Source: Elymus sibiricus
Taxonomy: Eukaryota; Streptophyta; Magnoliopsida; Poales; Poaceae
Assembly: GCA_039707655.1 (NCBI GenBank)
Contig: CM077667.1
Coordinates: 154,484,642-154,548,641, forward strand
Reading direction: 5' to 3'
Length of the DNA: 64,000 nucleotides
This document shows positions 33,240-44,181 of the stretch, piece by piece. Both the position numbers and the translations under genes were made by a program. A model generated the notes under the pieces. The model searched no databases. It was not told the DNA's origin and was given only the letters and a program-made list of their open reading frames with translations. Position 1 is the first letter of the stretch. The number at the start of each line of letters is the position of its first letter.

Positions 33240-34904
33240 TGATACGTCTCCAACGTATCTATAATTTTTGATTGTTCCATGCTATTATATTATCGGTTTT
33301 GGATGTTTTATATGCATTAATATGCTATTTTATACTATTTTTTGGGACTAACCTATTAACCTAGAGCCTAGTGCCAGTTTCTGTTTTTTCCTTGTTTTTG
33401 AGTTTTACAGAAAAGGAATATCAAACGGAGTCCAAACGGAATAAAAATTTACGGTGATTTTTTTATGGACCATAAGAGACCCATGGGGCATCGGAGTTGG
33501 GCCAGAAGAGCCACGAGGCAGCCACAAGCCTAGGGGGCGCGCCCACCTAGGGTGCGCCCCCCTGGCTTGTCGTCGCCTCGTGGCCCCCCTTGACTTGTTT
33601 TCGACGCCAAAAATTCTTATAAATACCCAAACCTCCAGAAAGAAACCTAGATCGGGAGTTCCGCCGCCGCAAGCCTCTATAGCCATGAAAACCAATCGGG
33701 AGCCCGTTCCGGCACCCTACCGAAGGGGGAAACCATCACCGGAGGCCATCTTCATCATCCCGGCGGTCTCCATGACGAGGAGGGAGTAGTTCACCCTAGG
33801 GGCTGACGGTATGTACCAATAGCTATGTGTTTGATCTCTCTCTCTCGTGTTCTTGAGATGGCACGATCTTGATGTACCGCGAGCTTTATTAATATAGATG
33901 AATCATATGGAGTTTTCCGCTCTCTATCTTCTTGTGATGAATTGAGTTTTCCCTTTGAAGTTTTCTTATCGGATTGAGTCTTTAAAGGATTTGAGAACAC
34001 TCGATGTATGTCTTGCGATGGGATATCCGTGTTGACAATGGGATGTTTTATTGATCCACTTGATGTATGTTTTGGTGATCAACTTGCGGGTTCCGTGACC
34101 TTGGGAATCTATGCATAGGGGTTGGCACATGTTTTCGTCTTGACTCTCCGGTAGGAACTTTGGGGTACTCTTTGAAGTTCTTTGTGTTGGATTGAACATG
34201 ATGAATATAAATTGTGTGATGCATATCGTATAATCAAGCCCATGGGTACTCGTGGTGACATTGGAGTATCTAGGTGACATTAGGGTTTTGGTTGATGTGT
34301 ATCTTAAGGTGTTACTTTAGTACGAACTCTAGGGCTGTTCGTGACACTTATAGGGATAGCTCATAAGATTGATCGGAAAAGATAACTTTGAGGTGGTTTC
34401 GTACCCTACAATAATTTCTTCATTTGTTCTCCGCTATTTGTGACTTTGGAGTGAACTTTTTGTCGCACGTGAGGGATTTACATATGATTCAACTATGTCA
34501 GTATTGTTGAGAGAACTTGCACTAGTGAAAGTATGAACCCTAGGCCTTGTTTTCAAGCATTGCAATACCATTTGTGCTCACTTTTGTTACTTGCTACCTT
34601 GCTGTTTTTATATTTTGAGATTACAAAAACCTATATCTACGATCCATATTGCACTTGTATCACCATCTCTTCACCGAACTAGTGCACCTATACAATTTGC
34701 CATTGTATTGGGTGTGTTGGGGACACAAGAGATTTCTTGTATTTGATTGCAGGGTTGTTTGAGAGAGACCATCTTCATCCTACAGCTCCCATGGATTGAT
34801 AAACCTTAGGTCATCCACTTGAGGGAAAATTGCTACTGTCTACAAAACTCTGCGCTTGGAGGCCCAACAAAGTCTACAAGAATAAACTTTCGTAGTAGAC
34901 ATCA
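33240..34904 (+). repeat. RLG2 5' LTR
   Basis: TG...CA termini, near-identical to 39360-41010 apart from a few substitutions and a short indel in the GC-rich CTAGGGGGCGCGCCC block (33530-33565). A CTTATAAATACCC box at 33617-33629 is a good TATA candidate. Confidence 0.93.
33618..33626 (+). promoter_or_regulatory. Putative TATA box in the RLG2 LTR
   Basis: TTATAAATA, followed by a C-rich stretch and a leader free of long frames. The same box is in the other LTR at about 39720-39728. Confidence 0.5.
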
Positions 34905-34914
34905 AGCTCTTTTC

Positions 34915-34932
34915 TGGCGCTGTTGCCGGGGA
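34915..34932 (+). other. RLG2 primer-binding site (tRNA-Asp type)
   Basis: TGGCGCTGTTGCCGGGGA lies 10 bases after the LTR and differs by one base from the RLG1 PBS. Confidence 0.85.
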
Positions 34933-35029
34933 GGTGAGTGCTTGAAGGTATATCTTTAGATCTTGCAATCAAATCTTTTAGTTTCTTGTTTTTCACTAGT
35001 TTGGTTTTATAAAAGAAAACTACAAAAAA

Positions 35030-35844
35030 ATGGAGTTTAGGTTGCAACAATTGTTTCGTCTCTTTAATGTCTTTCGTGAAAATGATGGTTCGGAAAATTG
35101 TGCTCAATTGGTAGAGGAAGAATTTATGAAAATACTTGATGATAATTCCTTGAATGATGAGCATGATAGAAATATTGTTAGTATGAATTCTCTGAATATC
35201 CATGATGCTAATGATATGCAAAACCACAAGCTTGGGGATGCTATGTTTGATGAATATGATATTTTTAGTCCCCCAAGTTTTGATGAGCAAAACTATTATG
35301 ATGATTGCATGCCTCCTACCTATGATGATTATGATGATGACATGTATGATATAAAGAGTGATTGTAACCATGAAACTTGTTATCATGATTTTAATATTCA
35401 AAGTGGTTATGTCTATCAAGTACCTCATGATAATTATTTTGGTGAGTTTGCTCCCACTATTATGAATGAGAAGAAATTTGCTTATGTGGAGAGTGATAAA
35501 ATTCTATGCTTGTGCATCATGAAAAGAATGTTGTATGTGATAGTTATATTGTTGAATTCCTTCATGATGCTGCTAAAATTTATTATGAGGGAGGAACTTA
35601 TGCTTGTAGGAATTGCAATAATATCAAGTTTCCTCTCTATGTGTTCAAATTTTCGAAGATATTCTTGTTTTGCCTTCCTATGCTAGTTGATTCTTGTTCC
35701 CATAAGTTGTTTTCTCACAAAATCCCTATGCATAGGAAGTGGGTTAGGCTTAAATGTGCTAGTCATATGCTTCATGATGCTCTCTTGCATGTTTCAATTC
35801 TTATCTTTTATGTGAGCATCATTGAAATCATCATGCCTAGTTAA
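35030..35844 (+). pseudogene. Asp/Asn/Tyr-rich RLG2 ORF of unknown function (one frameshift)
   Basis: Reading starts MEFRLQQLFRLFNVFREND at 35030. Near 35495-35505 the frame shifts and resumes as MLVHHEKNVVCDSYIVEFLH to the stop at 35844, about 271 codons in all. The middle is very acidic (YDDYDDDMYDIKSD). The second part has a CxxC (YACRNCNN), then a hydrophobic C-terminus. No gag or enzyme motif is present. The 14-mer AAGCTTGGGGATGC lies inside the frame at 35228-35241. Confidence 0.55.
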
Positions 35845-36461
35845 AAGGCATTCAAGAAAAGTGCTTGTTGGGAGACAACCCAATATTTATACCTACTATT
35901 TTTGTGTGTTCACATGATTAATCTACTGTAGTAATCATGTTTTATAGCTTTTGTTTCAATAAAGTGCCAAGTAAAGCCTTTGGGATGACTCACAAGATGA
36001 GTAGAACTGATGCTGAAGCAAAACAGAAACTTTTAACTCCAGTACAGGAATTTTCATGTTTTACTGGAGCATGATAAAGATCTGAAATTTTTACACAGTC
36101 TTCATATACAAATTATTCAGGTTTTCTTAATTTTTCAGAATTTTTAGAGACAGAGAAGTATGGTTATACTACAGATCTTCACAGACTGTTCTATTTTTGA
36201 CAGATTCTGTTTTGCATGCATAGTTTGCTTGTTTTAGTGTTCTCATAGCTTATATTTAGTGGTATAAATTATGGGAATGATAGAATACAGTAGGTATAAT
36301 GTGGTAACAATTATGAATCTTGTCTTGACAGTACCTAAGTGAATGATTTATCTTTATTACACTAACCCTTCTCACGAAGTTCCGTTAAGTTTTGTGTGAT
36401 TGAAGTTTTCAAGTTTTGGGTGAGACACCGATATGAGGAGAATAAGGAGTGACAAGAACCT

Positions 36462-36549
36462 AAGCTTGGGGATGCCCAAGGCACCCCCAAGGTAATATAC
36501 AAGGAACACTCAAGCGCCTAAGCTTGGGGATGCCCCGGAAGGCATCCCC
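36462..36549 (+). other. Two PPT-motif stem-loops in RLG2, first unit
   Basis: AAGCTTGGGGATGC at 36462-36475 is followed by CAAGGCACCCCCAAG, which folds back on it. At 36520-36533 the motif recurs and GGGGATGCC (36526-36534) pairs exactly with GGCATCCCC (36541-36549) across a six-base loop. Confidence 0.65.
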
Positions 36550-37186
36550 TCTTTCATCTTCAACACTATCGGTATATCTTACTTGGAGCTATATTTTTAT
36601 TCGTCACATAATATGAGTTTTGCTTGGAGCGTCATTTTATTTTCTTGTTCTCTGTTAGGTGTCATTTATAATCTTGTTTTTCAATAAAAAGTTCCATGAA
36701 TTGTCTTAGGATGCTTGCATTGCATGTTTGATGTGTGCTGTGTAAAAACAGAAACTTTTGCTGTAGTGTTTGAAATTTCATATTTTACTGGAACGTGAAA
36801 AGTTTCTGAAATTTTTACACAGTATTGTCACATAAATTATTTAGCATGTCCATAATTGTCATAATTTTTTGAGTTACAGAAGTACACTGTTTTCATAAAT
36901 TTCTACAGACTGTTCTGTTTGGACAGATTGATGTCATAGTTTCGTTATCTACTTATCCTATAGTTTCCATAGCCTATATTGGTAGATATAAATTGTGGAA
37001 ACGATAGTAAACAGTAGATGATGTTTGAAAATTATTGTGCAACTTGTCTTGGCAGTACATAAAGAGTTGATTTATTATTATGTGTACTAAGCTATCTCAC
37101 GAGTTCTTTTCGAGTTTTGTGTGGATGCAGTTTTTGAGAATAGGAGAAACCATGATATGAGAGGATTGAACGAGATACAAAAGCTC

Positions 37187-37267
37187 AAGCTTGGGGATGC
37201 CCAAGGCACCCCAAGTAAATATTTCAAGAAGTCTCAAGAATCTAAGCTTGGGGATGCTACGCATCCC
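37187..37267 (+). other. Two PPT-motif stem-loops in RLG2, second unit
   Basis: AAGCTTGGGGATGC at 37187-37200 is followed by a complementary GGCACCCCAAG. At 37244-37257 GGGATGC pairs with GCATCCC (37261-37267) across a 3-base loop. Confidence 0.65.
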
Positions 37268-37299
37268 ACCTCTCTTCCTCAACTATCGGTTAGCCTATG

Positions 37300-39344
37300 T
37301 TGAGCCTAAATTTTTATTCGTTCACATGATGCGTGCTATTCTTGGAGTTCTATTTTTGTTTAGTTTGCTGTTTGAATCAAATACTTAAGATATGAAATTC
37401 TTAGATGAGAGAGTCTTCACATAGTTATTTAATTGTTGTCTACTCATTGATCTTCACTTATATCTTTTTGGAGTAGTTTGTCTTTTGCTCTAGTGCTTCA
37501 CTTATATCTTTTTAGAGCACGGCGGTGGCTTTATTTTATAGAAATTGTTGAACTCTAGTGCTTCACTTATATTAGTTTGAGAGTCTCTAAACAGCAAGGT
37601 AATTTTCTTAGGTTATGAATTTAGTCATAATATGATGGTCATCCAAGAGAGATATAATAAAAACTTTCATATAAAGTGCATTGAATACTATGAGAAGTTT
37701 GATTCCTTATGATTGTTTTGAGATATAAAGATTGTCATATTAGAGATATGCTAGTGAGTAATTGTGGATTGGTAGAAATACTTGTGTTAATGTTTGTGAT
37801 TCCCGTAGCATGCACTTATGGTGAACCGTTATGTGACGAAGTCGGAGCATGCTTTAGTTATTGAATGCCCTCCTTTGTGTGGAGGTCGGGATCGCGCGAT
37901 GGTTAACTCCTACCAACCCTTCCCCTAGGAGCATGCGTGTAGTACTTTGTTTTGATAACTAATAGACTTTTGCAATAAGTATGTGAGTTCTTTATGACTA
38001 ATGTTGAGTCCATGGATTATACGCACTCTCACCCTTCCACCTTTGCTAGCCTCTCTAGTACCGCGCAACTTTCGCCGGTGCATTAAACCCACCATATACC
38101 TTCCTCAAAACAACCACCATACCTACCTATTATGGCATTTCCATAGCCATTCCGAGATATATTGCCATGCAACTTCCACCGTTCCATTTATCACGACATG
38201 CACCATCATTGTCATATTGCTTAGCATGATCGTAAGATAGCTAGCATGATGTTTTCATGGCTACGCTAGATCATTGCACATCCCGGTACACCGCCGGAGG
38301 CATTCATATAGAGTCATATTTTGTTCTAATTATCGAGTTGTAATTCTTGAGTTGTAAGTAAATAAAAGTGTGATGATCATCATTATAGAGCATTGTCCCA
38401 TGTGAGGAAAGGATGATGGAGACTATGATTCCCTCACAAGTCGGGATGAGTCTCCGGACTTTACAAAAGATAAAAGAGGCCAGAGAAGCCCAAATAAAAA
38501 AAATAAAAGAGGCCAAAGATGCCCACCAAAAGAAAAAAATGAAAAAAATAAAAAAAAAATGAGAGCAAAGAGAGAAGGGGCAATGCTACTATCCTTTTTC
38601 CACACTTGTGCTTCAAAGTAGCACCATGATCTTCATGATAGAGAGTCTCCTATATTGTCACTTTCATATACTAGTGGGAATTTTTCATTATAGAACTTGG
38701 CTTGCATATTCCAATGATGGGCTTCCTCAAAATTGCCCTAGGTCTTCGTGAGCAAGCAAGTTGGATGCACACCCACTTAGTTTCTTTTTGGGCTTTCATA
38801 CACTTATAGCTCTAGTGCATCCGTTGCATGGCAATCCCTACTCACTCACATTGATATCTATTAATGGGCATATCCATAGCCCGTTGATACGCCTAGTTGG
38901 TGTGAGACTATCTCCTTCTTTTTTGTCTTCTCCACAACCACCATATTCTATTCCACCTATAGTGCTATGTCCATGGCTCACGCTCATGTATTGCGTGAAA
39001 GTTGAAAAAGTTTGAGAATACTAAAGTATGAAACAATTGCTTGGCTAAAACCGGGGTTGTGCATGATTTAATATTTTGTGTGATGAAGATGGAGCATAGC
39101 CAGACTATATGATTTTGTAGGGATAACTTTCTTTGGCCATGTTATTTTGAGAAGACATGATTGCTTTATTAGTATGCTTGAAGTATTATTGTTTTTATGT
39201 CAACATTAAACTTTGGTTTTGAATCTTATGGATCTGAACATTCATGCCACAATAAAGAATATTACATGGATAAATATGTTAGGTAGCATTCCACATCAAA
39301 AATTCTGTTTTTATCATTTACCTACTCGAGGACGAGCAGGAATT
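37300..39344. other. RLG2 noncoding 3' internal region
   Basis: About 2 kb without a supported ORF. It contains an A-rich GAGGCC...AAAATAAAA segment at 38465-38560. It is probably untranslated RNA sequence of the element. Confidence 0.6.
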
Positions 39345-39359
39345 AAGCTTGGGGATGCT
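39345..39359 (+). other. RLG2 polypurine tract
   Basis: AAGCTTGGGGATGC followed by T, ending at the 3' LTR. It is the sixth copy of the 14-mer in this element. Confidence 0.8.
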
Positions 39360-41010
39360 TGATACGTCTCCAACGTATCTATAATTTTTTATTGTTCCAT
39401 GCTATTATATTATTGGTTTTGGATGTTTTATATGCATTAATATGCTATTTTATACTATTTTTTGGGACTAACCTATTAACCTAGAGCCCAGTGCCAGTTT
39501 CTGTTTTTTCCTTGTTTTTGAGTTTTACAGAAAAGGAATATCAAACGGAGTCCAAACGGAATAAAAATTTACGGTGATTTTTTATGGACCAGAAGAGACC
39601 CACGGGGCATCGGAGTTGGGCCAGAAGAGACACGAGGCAGCCACAAGCCTAGGGGGCGTGCCCCCTGGCTTGTCGTCGCCTCGTGGCCCCCCTTGACTTG
39701 TTTCCGACGCAAAAAATTCTTATAAATACCCAAACCTCCAGAAAGAAACCAAGATCGGGAGTTCCGCCGCCGCAAGCCTCTATAGCCACGAAAAACCAAT
39801 CGGGAGCCCGTTCCGGCACCCTGCCGGAGGGGGAAACCATCACCGGAGGCCATCTTCATCATCCCGACGGTCTCCATGACGAGGAGGGAGTAGTTCACCC
39901 TCGGGGCTAAGGGTATGTACCAGTAGCTATGTGTTTGATCTCTCTCTCTCGTGTTCTTGAGATGGCACGATCTTGATGTACCGCGAGCTTTATTAATATA
40001 GATGAATCATATGGAGTTTTCCCCTCTCTATCTTCTTGTGATGAATTGAGTTTTCCCTTTGAAGTTTTTTTATCGGATTGAGTCTTTAAAGGATTTGAGA
40101 ACACTCGATGTATGTCTTGCGATGGGATATCCGTGGTGACAATGGGATGTTCTATTGATCCACTTGATGTATGTTTTGGTGATCAACTTGCGGGTTCCGT
40201 GACCTTGGGAATCTATGCATAGGGGTTGGCACATGTTTTCGTCTTGACTCTCCGGTAGAAACTTTGAGGCACTCTTTGAAGTTCTTTGTGTTGGATTGAA
40301 CGTGATGAATCTGAAATTGTGTGATGCATATCGTATAATCAAGCCCATGGGTACTCGTGGTGACATTGGAGTATCTAGGTGACATTAGGGTTTTGGTTGA
40401 TATGTATCTTAAGGTGTTACTTTAGTACGAACTCTAGGGCTGTTCGTGACACTTATAGGGATAGCTCATAAGATTGATCGGAAAAGATAACTTTGAGGTG
40501 GTTTCGTACCCTACAATAATTTCTTCATTTGTTCTCCGCTATTTGTGACTTTGGAGTGAACTCTTTGTCGCACGTGAGGGATTTACATATGATTCAACTA
40601 TGTCAGTATTGTTGAGAGAACTTGCACTAGTGAAAGTATGAACCCTAGGCCTTGTTTTCAAGCATTGCAATACCGTTTGTGCTCACTTTTGTTACTTGCT
40701 ACCTTGCTGTTTTTATATTTTCAGATTACAAAAACCTATATCTACCATCCATATTGCACTTGTATCACCATCTCTTCGCCGAACTAGTGCACCTATACAA
40801 TTTGCCATTGTATTGGGTGTGTTGGGGACACCAGAGATTTCTTGTATTTGATTGCAGGGTTGTTTGAGAGAGACCATCTTCATCCTACACCTCCCACGGA
40901 TTGATAAACCTTAGGTCATCCACTTGAGGGAAAATTGATGCTGTCCTACAAAACTCTGCGCTTGGAGGCCCAACAAAGTCTACAAGAATAAAGTTGCATA
41001 GTAGACATCA
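39360..41010 (+). repeat. RLG2 3' LTR
   Basis: Partner of 33240-34904, followed by the TSD ACCTC at 41011-41015. Confidence 0.93.
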
Positions 41011-41343
41011 ACCTCCTCTTCTCCACGGCCTGGAATCACTTGGTACTGGGGGCGCGGGCGAGGGAACCCAGTCCAGGAGTGGCACACGAGAAGAAGCTCA
41101 AGAGCGCGTCGGGCATCTCCATCTGGTACGCAGCAGCAGCGGGTCGAGACAGCACCATGGGCATGCAGGGTCGCGGCGCTCCCGTACAACCTCTCCAAGG
41201 TAACGGTGGTGGGTGGCCATGGTGCGGCTGGTCGCAGACAAGCTGGCGGCTGGGGTGCATGTGAATGCCATAGTCCCTGTTGCCGCAACAAGCGCTCTTT
41301 CGGTGAGGACCGCGGCAGCGAGACGATGCGGAGCTGCAATGCT
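41011..41343 (+). other. GC-rich gene fragment of MULE-4
   Basis: Between RLG2 and RLC2. A frame around 41219-41340 reads MVRLVADKLAAGVHVNAIVP then VAATSALSVRTAAARR, Ala/Val-rich and protein-like. I do not recognise it. A CAAGGTAACG donor-like site is near 41200. It is likely a captured exon cut by both retrotransposons. Confidence 0.3.
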
Positions 41344-42309
41344 TGCTGGAATTTGATCTAAACATGGATCAGACCAATAGCATTTTTCATAATTCCTAAT
41401 AAATTCTAGAGGCCCACTAAGCCCATTCGTGCAAGGAAAGAGGAGGGACAAAAGTTTAGTCCCACATTGCTAGTTTAGTAGGAGTTGGACCTCCTTATAA
41501 GGGAGGATGTTTCTCCACATGTATGAGCATGAGAACAAGAGAGACATACACGCGCGCTCCTCCTCCGCCGCCGGCCTCGCCGCGCCGCGGGTTGTGGGAA
41601 TGAGCCGATGTCTAAATTTTGCATGTACCCCACCACTTTGAGTCTTGTACGGGAGAAGGGTGATAAGGTTTTTGGGGAGCGCTCTGCGCGACTACTGACT
41701 ACTTCACCACGGACGCCGACGACTTCTTCCCCGACGTCAATAACCTCTTCAACAACATGGCCGGTGACGACGCCACCGTGTAGTACGTGTTCGTGTCTTT
41801 CCTGTTCGAGGTTCTCCTAGAGATTATTGGTTTGGTTTCTGTTCTACATATGTTTCGGTATAGTTCACATGTTCACATAATATTCACCTACTACCCTTTA
41901 GTTTGCCTGATAAGTTTTGTTCCTCTTATTGTGGCATACTCTCCTCTACGTTGCATTCCCGGACGACGACGTCTTCCCCGACGTCAATAACCTCTTCGAC
42001 AACATGGCCGGTGACGACGCCAACGCTAACGCTGCTGCCACCGCTCAGTACGTGTTTGTGTCTTTCCTGTTCAAGGTTCTGCTAGAGATTATTTGTTTGG
42101 TTTCTGTTCTACATATGTTTCGGTATAGTTCACATGTTCACATAATATTCACCTACTACCCTTTAGTTTGCCTGATAAGTTTTGTTCCTCTTATTGTGGC
42201 ATACTCTCCTCTACGTTGCATGACTAGTATTGCCTATGTTACCATGATCTTGTTTTATCTATTGTTTATTTCGTTTAAATCATTCGGTAAATTGCTCATA
42301 TATCCAACA
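41344..42309 (+). repeat. RLC2 5' LTR, promoter-deleted and internally duplicated
   Basis: Compared with the 3' LTR it lacks about 320 bases around 41620-41632 (equivalent to about 46910-47230, including the TATA box). It also carries a direct duplication with a 247-base period (from 41726 and from 41973) of a segment present once in the 3' LTR. Net length is 966 bp. Confidence 0.85.
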
Positions 42310-42360
42310 ATCCATAAACCTTATCATAGGCAATTTACCCCAAGTGGTTTTGCTGCTTCC

Positions 42361-43338
42361 ATGAGGCCTCCTACGTTTGAGGGTGTGCACTATAAGTGGT
42401 GGCGTGTGAGGGCTGTTCTATGGTTTCAAACCATGAGCTGCTATGACGCCACTCTTGGCAAACTTGAAGGAGATCTTAATCCTCAAGAGGAACAAGCTTT
42501 TCAGAAAACGGATACCTTGTTGAAGGCTGCTCTTTTGAGTGTTCTTGGTGAGAACATAGTTGATGCTTATGTGTCAATTGATAATGGCAAAGATATGTGG
42601 GATGCACTCAAGGCCAAGTTTGGGGTCTCAGATGCCGGCACTGAGCTTTATATCATGGAACAATTCTATGAATACAGGATGACTGATGAGCGCTCCGTGG
42701 TTGAGCAAGCTCACGAGATACAATCATTTGCTAGAGAACTTGAGCACTTCAATTGTATGTTACCAGATAAGTTTGTTGCCGGAGGCATTATCACTAAGCT
42801 TCCTCCCTCATGGAGGAACTTTGCTACCTCTCTGAAACATAAGAGACAGGAGTTTTCCGTTCCGGATCTCATTGGTACTCTTGATGTGGAAGAAAAGGCG
42901 AGAGAAAAAGACATACGTGCTCGAGGTATTGAGGGAGGTTCTAGTGCCAATCTGGTACAGAAGAAAAATTTCCGGCCCCACAAGTTCAAGAACAAGGGCA
43001 AGTTTTATGGCAAGGGAAAGTTTGATGGGAAGAACAAGGCTTCGCAGCACACCAACTTCAAGAAGAAGACTGACAAGAAGAAAGGTGTTTGTCATGTCTA
43101 CGGAGATCCTGATCATTGGGCCCCTAGCTGCCCTTACCGTTATCACAAGCGTCAACATGGGAAAGGTGACAAGATCGCCAATGTTGTCATTGGTGACGCT
43201 AAGATGAAGGATGTTGGGTATGGTATACTTCCCACTATTCTCTCATTATGTCGTTCTCCTGATTGGTTGATTGACACGGGTGCTAATGTGCATGTATGCA
43301 GTGATATTTCCATGTTTTCTTCCTATCAGGCCACATGA
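42361..43338 (+). pseudogene. gag: RLC2 Gag and start of protease
   Basis: From MRPPTFEGVHYKWWR at 42361 the frame has a Copia Gag domain (AVLWFQTMSCYDATLG, NGKDMWDALKAKFGVSDAG, LPPSWRNFATSLKHKRQEF), a Lys-rich tract, and a zinc knuckle whose second Cys is Tyr (CHVYGDPDHWAPSC; TAC at 43099-43101). The protease site DWLIDTGANVHVC follows at about 43261. A TGA at 43336-43338 stops the frame; the same frame continues from 43339. The LTR joins only about 50 bases upstream, so the native Gag N-terminus and the PBS seem to be missing. Confidence 0.9.
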
Positions 43339-44181
43339 ACTACTTCCGTGCTGATGGGCAACGGTTCAAGTGCTTCTGTTCGTGGTGTTGGCACGGTCGA
43401 TCTGAAGTTTACTTCGGGGAAGATCGTGCGGCTGAAGAACGTGCATTATGTCCCCTCCGTCAATAAAAATCTTCTTAGCGGATCTCTTCTGTGTAGAGAT
43501 GGCTACAAGCTTGTCTTTGAGTCCCATAAATTTGTGATATCCAAGTATGGAACTTTTGTTGGTAAAGGTTATGAGTCGGGAGGTTTGTTCAGACTATCCT
43601 TGTCAGATGTTTGTAACAAAGTTGTTAATCATGTTTGCAACAATAGTGAATTGAATGTCTGGCATTCACGTCTATGTCATGTTAACTTCGGTTGTATGAC
43701 GCGGCTAGACAAGTTGAACTTAATCCCTAATTTCACCGTTGTTAAGGGATCTAAGTGTCAAGTTTGTGTGCAAGCTAAGCAACCTCGTAAGTCTCATACA
43801 ACTGCGGAAACAAGAAATCTTGCACCACTAGAACTCATACATTCAGATCTTTGTGAAATGAATGGTGTTTTGACAAAAGGTGGAAAGAAATATTTCATGA
43901 CGTTAATTGATGACTCCACTAGGTATTGCCATGTGTATCTTTTGAAATCAAAAGATGAGGCTTTGAATTTTTTCAAGAACTATAAAGCTGAAGTGGAAAA
44001 CCAACTTGATCGGAAAATCAAGAGGCTTAGGTCCGATCGTGGTGGAGAGTATTTTTCCAATGAATTTGATTCTTTTTGTGCGGAACATGGTATAATCCAT
44101 GAAAGGACGCCTCCCTATTCACCTCAGTCAAATGGAGTAGCCGAAATAAAGAACCGTACTCTAACTGATTTGGTTTCCTAG
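43339..44181 (+). pseudogene. pol: RLC2 protease end and integrase
   Basis: Continues the gag frame after TGA 43336-43338. It contains the rest of the protease, the zinc-binding pre-integrase region (VWHSRLCHVNFG, CQVCVQAKQ) and the integrase core (LIHSDLCEMNG, RSDRGGEYF, SPQSNGVAEIKNRT). Integrase inserts element cDNA into the host chromosome. After NRTLTDLV the sequence jumps to FLGYAFHSIGY in another frame. About 90 codons usual in this family appear deleted at 44170-44176. Confidence 0.9.

Larger units (their letters stand above)
35860..37300 (+). repeat. Internal direct duplication in RLG2 (about 0.7-kb units)
   Basis: Two similar, diverged units follow each other, about 35880-36560 and 36600-37290. 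Shared order: TTTCAATAAA, AAACAGAAACTTTT, TTTTACTGGA, CTGAAATTTTTACACAGT, ACAGACTGTTCT, GTATTATTGT-like spacers, GTTTTGTGTG. Each unit ends with a pair of AAGCTTGGGGATGC hairpins. Confidence 0.7.
33240..41010 (+). mobile_element. RLG2: large non-autonomous Gypsy-type LTR element
   Basis: LTRs at 33240-34904 (1665 bp) and 39360-41010 (1651 bp), with ACCTC duplicated at 33235-33239 and 41011-41015. The LTR starts TGATACGTCTCCAACGTATC, 19 of 20 bases equal to the RLG1 start. The PBS is of tRNA-Asp type and the polypurine tract carries AAGCTTGGGG as in RLG1. The 4.45-kb internal region has no Gag, protease, integrase or reverse transcriptase, only one Asp/Asn/Tyr-rich ORF and a repeat-rich noncoding part. 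It resembles the Sabrina-like non-autonomous elements of Triticeae and must have relied on proteins from a relative. Confidence 0.92.

Noticed and set aside
41011..41451. Minus-strand ORFs over the MULE-4 fragment
   Set aside because: They run into the RLC2 LTR and have biased GC-rich composition; the plus-strand reading looks more protein-like, though still unidentified.
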